Shown here: in pieces, positions 21,877 to 24,921 of the stretch | Position numbering within the stretch: position 1 is the first letter of the stretch | Layout of the letters: each line of letters opens with the position of its first letter | NCBI GenBank assembly: GCA_050309765.1 | Contig: JBNRMU010000015.1 | Coordinates: forward strand, 1-24,921 | Source of the DNA: CALWRM01 sp050309765 | GTDB taxonomy: Bacteria; Bacillota; Clostridia; Christensenellales; UBA1750 | DNA: 24,921 bases | Reading direction: 5' to 3' | Made by a program: the position numbers and the translations under genes | The notes under the pieces: model-generated | Database searches by the model: none | Told to the model about the DNA's origin: nothing | What the model saw: the letters and a program-made list of their open reading frames with translations, nothing else

Positions 21877-23341
21877 CGTCCGCTTCCCTGGCCTTCCTGC
21901 GCCTGTGCTTTACAATGCCGAGGATGGTGCCAAGCAGGGCAACGCCAACGGCGCCGCCGCCCGCGTACCAAACCCAGGTGGGCGGGCCGCTCCTGACAGG
22001 CACAACGTCCACATCCATGCCCTCGTCCTCGTAGCCCATCTCCTCCATGCCGTAGTCCATGGCCACGACGTTCAGGGCGATGGGCACCTCGCGGCGGGTC
22101 TCCACGCCGTAGTTGTCCTCATAGGTGACCACGATGTTGCCGGACACGGGGCCGGACACGTCTTCCACGGTGTAGGCCATCACGTCGTAGCTCTTGGTCA
22201 CGCCGGAATCCATATTGCCGGCAAAGTAGGTCTCCTCCGCGCGCAGGCCTTCGCACTCCAGGGACACGGTAACGTTGTAAATGGTGGATTTGCCCTTGTT
22301 GAACAGGTTCATCATCAGATTGATGGCGTCGCCCTGGTAAACCTCGCTGGGATAATAGGGGGTATCCAGCGAAAGGTTGGGCAGCTGGCTCACGGCCAGG
22401 GTGATGGAGTCGGCGCCCTCGTAAGCTATCTTGGACTGCACATAGTTATAGGCGATCTTAAGCACCGCGGGGCTGATGCCGCACTCGGGCGTGGAGCGCA
22501 TGCGCACCGTGGCCTCGGCCGTTTCGCCGGAGGCGATCTTGTCGATGTAGATGGTGTTGGAGCCGTTGGCCGGCAGCAGCGTGCTCAGCTCGTCGGAGAG
22601 CACCGCCTTGATGTCCGTGATGGACTTGGAGGTGGTGTTGCGGAACTTCAAGGTCAGGTCGAATTCCTCGCCCGCCACCACGCGGTCGGGCTCCATGACA
22701 TAGCTGTCCAGCAGCAGCATGGCCTTGGAGGGGTTGGGTTCCGGCACGCTGCTGCCGCCGTTACCGCCGCCGTCCGGCGTGGTGGAAGGGGCCTTTTTGC
22801 CGTGCTCGATGCGGAAGAACACGGGGATCGTGGCCGTTTCCGGCTGCTCGCTGTCGATATTGGCGTAAAAGTTCAGAAACTTGACCTCGAAATTCAAGGT
22901 ATAGTTGCCGTTGACTGCGTCGTCCTTGACCCAGAAGGGGAAGGAGAAATAGTCGTCCACGACGGTGCCCGCATCGTCCACCACGACCTTAAGGTCGGAA
23001 ATATACTGCGTATAGTTGGATCTGTCGAAGTTGAACAGGTCTTTCGTCTGCTCGTCAAACACGGGCGCGATGGTGAAATAGCGGAAGGGATTGCGGTTCA
23101 AGGGCTCGTTGATCTTATACCTGAGCCCGATCTGGATATCGATATAACCGCTCTCGTCGTCCACCGCAATGGGGCGGTTGACCGGCGTAATCTGATCCGG
23201 CAGGTCTTGGATGCCGGACATATTGTCATGGTTCTGCTCCCATAAGTCCTCTTCGCCTTCCAGCGCTAGCGCGGCCATGGGCATGGCCAGCAGCAGGCAA
23301 AGCACAAGCAGCAGCGGCAGTATCTTTTTCAGGGCATTCAT
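21863..23341 (-). CDS. Exported membrane-anchored protein with CARDB/NEW3-like domains
   Basis: 492 residues, ATG overlapping the ATPase stop as ATGA, with GGAGG 10 bases upstream. A signal peptide (1-27, ending MAALALEGEE) leads to an extracellular N-terminal domain of about 150 residues. A Gly/Ser/Pro linker follows (about 185-205). Then come two beta-sandwich stretches with the CARDB/NEW3 pattern: VVAGEEFDLTLKFRNTTSKSITDIKAVL and EVYQGDAINLMMNLFNKGKSTIYNVTVSL. An acidic Met-rich segment (MDYGMEEMGYEDEGMDVDV) precedes one membrane helix (WVWYAGGGAVGVALLGTILGIV) and a basic tail. It resembles the COG1361-type S-layer-like proteins often found with FtsX-type ABC genes. It may be the extracytoplasmic partner of the permease, in the place of a MacA-like adaptor. 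Confidence 0.75.
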   Translation of the reverse strand: MNALKKILPLLLVLCLLLAMPMAALALEGEEDLWEQNHDNMSGIQDLPDQITPVNRPIAVDDESGYIDIQIGLRYKINEPLNRNPFRYFTIAPVFDEQTKDLFNFDRSNYTQYISDLKVVVDDAGTVVDDYFSFPFWVKDDAVNGNYTLNFEVKFLNFYANIDSEQPETATIPVFFRIEHGKKAPSTTPDGGGNGGSSVPEPNPSKAMLLLDSYVMEPDRVVAGEEFDLTLKFRNTTSKSITDIKAVLSDELSTLLPANGSNTIYIDKIASGETAEATVRMRSTPECGISPAVLKIAYNYVQSKIAYEGADSITLAVSQLPNLSLDTPYYPSEVYQGDAINLMMNLFNKGKSTIYNVTVSLECEGLRAEETYFAGNMDSGVTKSYDVMAYTVEDVSGPVSGNIVVTYEDNYGVETRREVPIALNVVAMDYGMEEMGYEDEGMDVDVVPVRSGPPTWVWYAGGGAVGVALLGTILGIVKHRRRKAREADDEMD

Positions 23342-24078
23342 GCGGGAAGTTCCTCCTTCGGGCTTTCGTTGGATTGCGCGTCGGCGTTTGCGCGGTTATC
23401 GATGATCTCGATGATGCGCCCATCCAGCAGGCGCACCACGCGATCCGCGCGGTCGGCGATGGAATTATCGTGCGTCACCATGATGAGGGTGGCGTTGTTC
23501 CTGTGGGCGATCTCCTTGATGAGGGTCAATATCTCGTCGCTGGTGCGGGAATCCAGGTTGCCGGTGGGCTCGTCCGCAAAGACGATCTCAGGGGATGCAA
23601 CCAGCGCCCTGGCGATGCCCACCCTCTGCTGCTGGCCGCCGGACAGCTGGCTGGGCTTGTGCCGCATGTGGCTGGCAAGGCCCAATTGCTTGAGCATGGC
23701 GGCGGCGCGCTTGGCGCGCGCGCTTGCGGGCACGCCCCTGTACACAAGGGGCATGGTCACGTTTTCCAGGGCCGTCATGGCGGGGAACAGGTTGAACTGC
23801 TGGAAGATAAAGCCCACGTGCTGCAGGCGGAATTTGACCAACTGGCTTTCGTTCATCCTGTCCAGGCGCTGCCCGGTGATCTGGATGGCGCCGCGGGTGG
23901 GCTTTTCCAGGCCGGCCAGCATGTTCAGCAGCGTGGATTTGCCGCTGCCCGAGCGGCCGACGATGCACAAAAACTCGCCCGGGTACACGTCCAAGTCCAC
24001 ATTGTCCAGTGCGCGGAGCTTTTCGTCGCCCAGGCGATACACCTTCACCAGATTGCGTATCTTAATAATCGGTTCCAA
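23338..24078 (-). CDS. ABC transporter ATP-binding protein, LolD/MacB type
   Basis: 246 residues from a TTG at 24078, chosen because GGGAG (24091-24087) sits 8 bases before it and the protein then begins MEPIIKIRNLVKVY, as usual in this family. An in-frame ATG at 24093 would place that GGGAG inside the gene and has no RBS. Motifs: Walker A GRSGSGKST, Q-loop FIFQQFNLFP, signature LSGGQQQRVGIARAL, Walker B IVFADEPTGNLD, switch His in MVTHD. The short C-terminal tail is charged. It powers the FtsX-type permease encoded two genes downstream. First gene of the operon, with a leader of about 125 bases. Confidence 0.93.
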   Translation of the reverse strand: MEPIIKIRNLVKVYRLGDEKLRALDNVDLDVYPGEFLCIVGRSGSGKSTLLNMLAGLEKPTRGAIQITGQRLDRMNESQLVKFRLQHVGFIFQQFNLFPAMTALENVTMPLVYRGVPASARAKRAAAMLKQLGLASHMRHKPSQLSGGQQQRVGIARALVASPEIVFADEPTGNLDSRTSDEILTLIKEIAHRNNATLIMVTHDNSIADRADRVVRLLDGRIIEIIDNRANADAQSNESPKEELPA

Positions 24079-24211
24079 GCCGTCATCTCCCATATTGAAT
24101 ATACAGCGTCTATGTACAGCATATGTGCTATTTAGACGAGACAGGCAGCGCATTTGTTGCAGCTTTCTTACAAAAGTTTTTCGCTCCTGCTTTGGCTGCG
24201 CGTCCTTTTCC

Positions 24212-24240
24212 ATCATAGTGCAAAGCCTGACCGTTTACAA
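24212..24240 (-). promoter_or_regulatory. Promoter of the ABC operon
   Basis: On the minus strand TTGTAA (24240-24235), a 17-base spacer and TATGAT (24217-24212). A second weak candidate -10, TATATT (24103-24098), lies closer to the gene. The 24079-24211 leader shows no hairpin or riboswitch that I can recognise. Confidence 0.6.
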
Positions 24241-24280
24241 GCAAAAGCACAACCTGACTTGCAAAAAAGCTGTAAATTCG

Positions 24281-24921
24281 TCATTCTTCGCCCGCATAGC
24301 CCTGCCGCATCAGGTACTCGCGGAAACTGTATTCCTCGCGCAGTACCCTTCCGTTTTCAAACAGCAGGCACTTGTCGCACAAATCCTGCAGAAAGTACAC
24401 ATCGTGCGAAACGATCAAAAGCGTGCCCGGGTATTGCCCAAGCGCCTCCTGCAGCGCGTCGCGCGAATACAGGTCCAGGCAGGCCGTGGGCTCGTCCAGC
24501 AGCAAAAGGTCGCTTTGGGAAAGGATCAACATGGCAAGCTTTACCTTCATCTGCTCGCCCAGGCTCAACGACGAAATGCGCTGCTCCAGATGCCTGCGCT
24601 CCAGGCCCATCTGGTACAGGAGCGAGCGCATCTGCCCATCCACCGCGCCCAGGGCGTCCTGCAGGGCCTGGAGGGCGGTCTTTTCCCTGGGCAGGTCCTG
24701 CACGCCCTGGCGCAAAACGCCCACGCTCAATCCCGGCGAGCGCCAGACGTCCCCTTCCAGCGGCTCGATCTGCCCAAGCAGGGTTTTAAGCAGCGTGGAT
24801 TTGCCGCAGCCGTTGCGGCCGAACACCGCCATGTGCTCGCCCCGCAGCAGGGAAAAGTCGCTGGGCAGCGTGAGGCGCTTTTCGCCGTAGCCGAGCGCCA
24901 GGCCCTGCGCCTGCACGATGC
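24281..24921 (-). CDS. ABC-F family ATPase, C-terminal ABC domain (5' part outside the window)
   Basis: 213 codons seen, in frame through the window edge, so the N-terminal half is missing. The visible part is one complete ABC domain: Walker A GRNGCGKST, then a signature of the altered form LSLGEQMKVKLA, Walker B LLLLDEPTACLD, and the switch LLIVSHDVYFL. The text SRDALQEAL..YPGTLLIVSHD..FLQDLCDKCLLFENGRV is characteristic of the second ABC domain in ABC-F proteins, which act on the ribosome and have no membrane part. The lack of His in the usual NHLD (here ACLD) resembles the Lsa/Vga/Msr side more than the Uup/EttA side. A role in antibiotic protection is possible but cannot be decided from half a gene. 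Confidence 0.75.
   Translation of the reverse strand, partial: IVQAQGLALGYGEKRLTLPSDFSLLRGEHMAVFGRNGCGKSTLLKTLLGQIEPLEGDVWRSPGLSVGVLRQGVQDLPREKTALQALQDALGAVDGQMRSLLYQMGLERRHLEQRISSLSLGEQMKVKLAMLILSQSDLLLLDEPTACLDLYSRDALQEALGQYPGTLLIVSHDVYFLQDLCDKCLLFENGRVLREEYSFREYLMRQGYAGEE

Noticed and set aside
20425..23245. Two long plus-strand open frames opposite the ABC operon
   Set aside because: They are rich in His, Val and Gly, have no start signals, and lie entirely antisense to genes with ABC permease and exported-protein features.

Overview
The window looks like a chromosomal segment of a moderately GC-rich Bacillota, most likely a Clostridia-class anaerobe. Evidence for this is strong AGGAGG-type ribosome binding sites, the murB-rapZ-whiA-HPr/Crh-type gene string, an OmpR/HisKA pair beside a VTC/DUF4956 operon, an initiator tRNA with its own TTGACA/TATTAT promoter, and a FucO-type lactaldehyde reductase. 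The exact lineage cannot be told from the sequence alone. No insertion sequence, phage gene, CRISPR array or integrase is visible.

Layout, left to right. (1) 1-493: 5' part of a minus-strand protein with two L-rhamnose-mutarotase-like domains. (2) 628-1243: tRNA promoter, initiator tRNA-Met, elongator tRNA-Met, and a gene-free stretch with two related terminator hairpins, a nested inverted-repeat structure and the terminator of the next gene. (3) fucO (minus) and a PHP-domain phosphoesterase (plus), divergently transcribed. (4) 3857-6778: a tight three-gene operon of a VTC/polyphosphate-polymerase-like protein, a DUF4956 membrane protein and a beta-helical carbohydrate-binding lipoprotein. 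It faces a sensor kinase/response regulator pair across a shared bidirectional terminator. (5) 9001-11988: nitroreductase, an AlkZ-related protein, a GNAT acetyltransferase and a NYN-LOTUS-LOTUS RNase-like protein. (6) A MATE efflux pump that ends convergently on (7) a long minus-strand run from 19268 to 13476: murB, rapZ, whiA, an HPr-like protein with Asp at the catalytic His position, an alpha/beta hydrolase, a divergent tRNA-guanine transglycosylase and an ArmA/Rmt-like 16S rRNA methyltransferase. (8) A lone solute-binding-like protein. (9) A three-gene ABC export-type operon (ATPase, membrane-anchored CARDB-like protein, FtsX/MacB permease). (10) The 3' part of an ABC-F protein cut by the window end.

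The most interesting parts are: the VTC-DUF4956-beta-helix operon with its two-component system and phased repeats at the promoter; the translationally overlapped pair of a TGT with a remodelled base pocket and a G1405-type 16S methyltransferase; the His-less HPr (H15D, Ser46 kept) directly after whiA in a string that lacks yvcK; and an ABC operon in which a CARDB-like surface protein takes the place usually held by a MacA-type adaptor. All functions are inferred from motifs read by eye; no database search was done.
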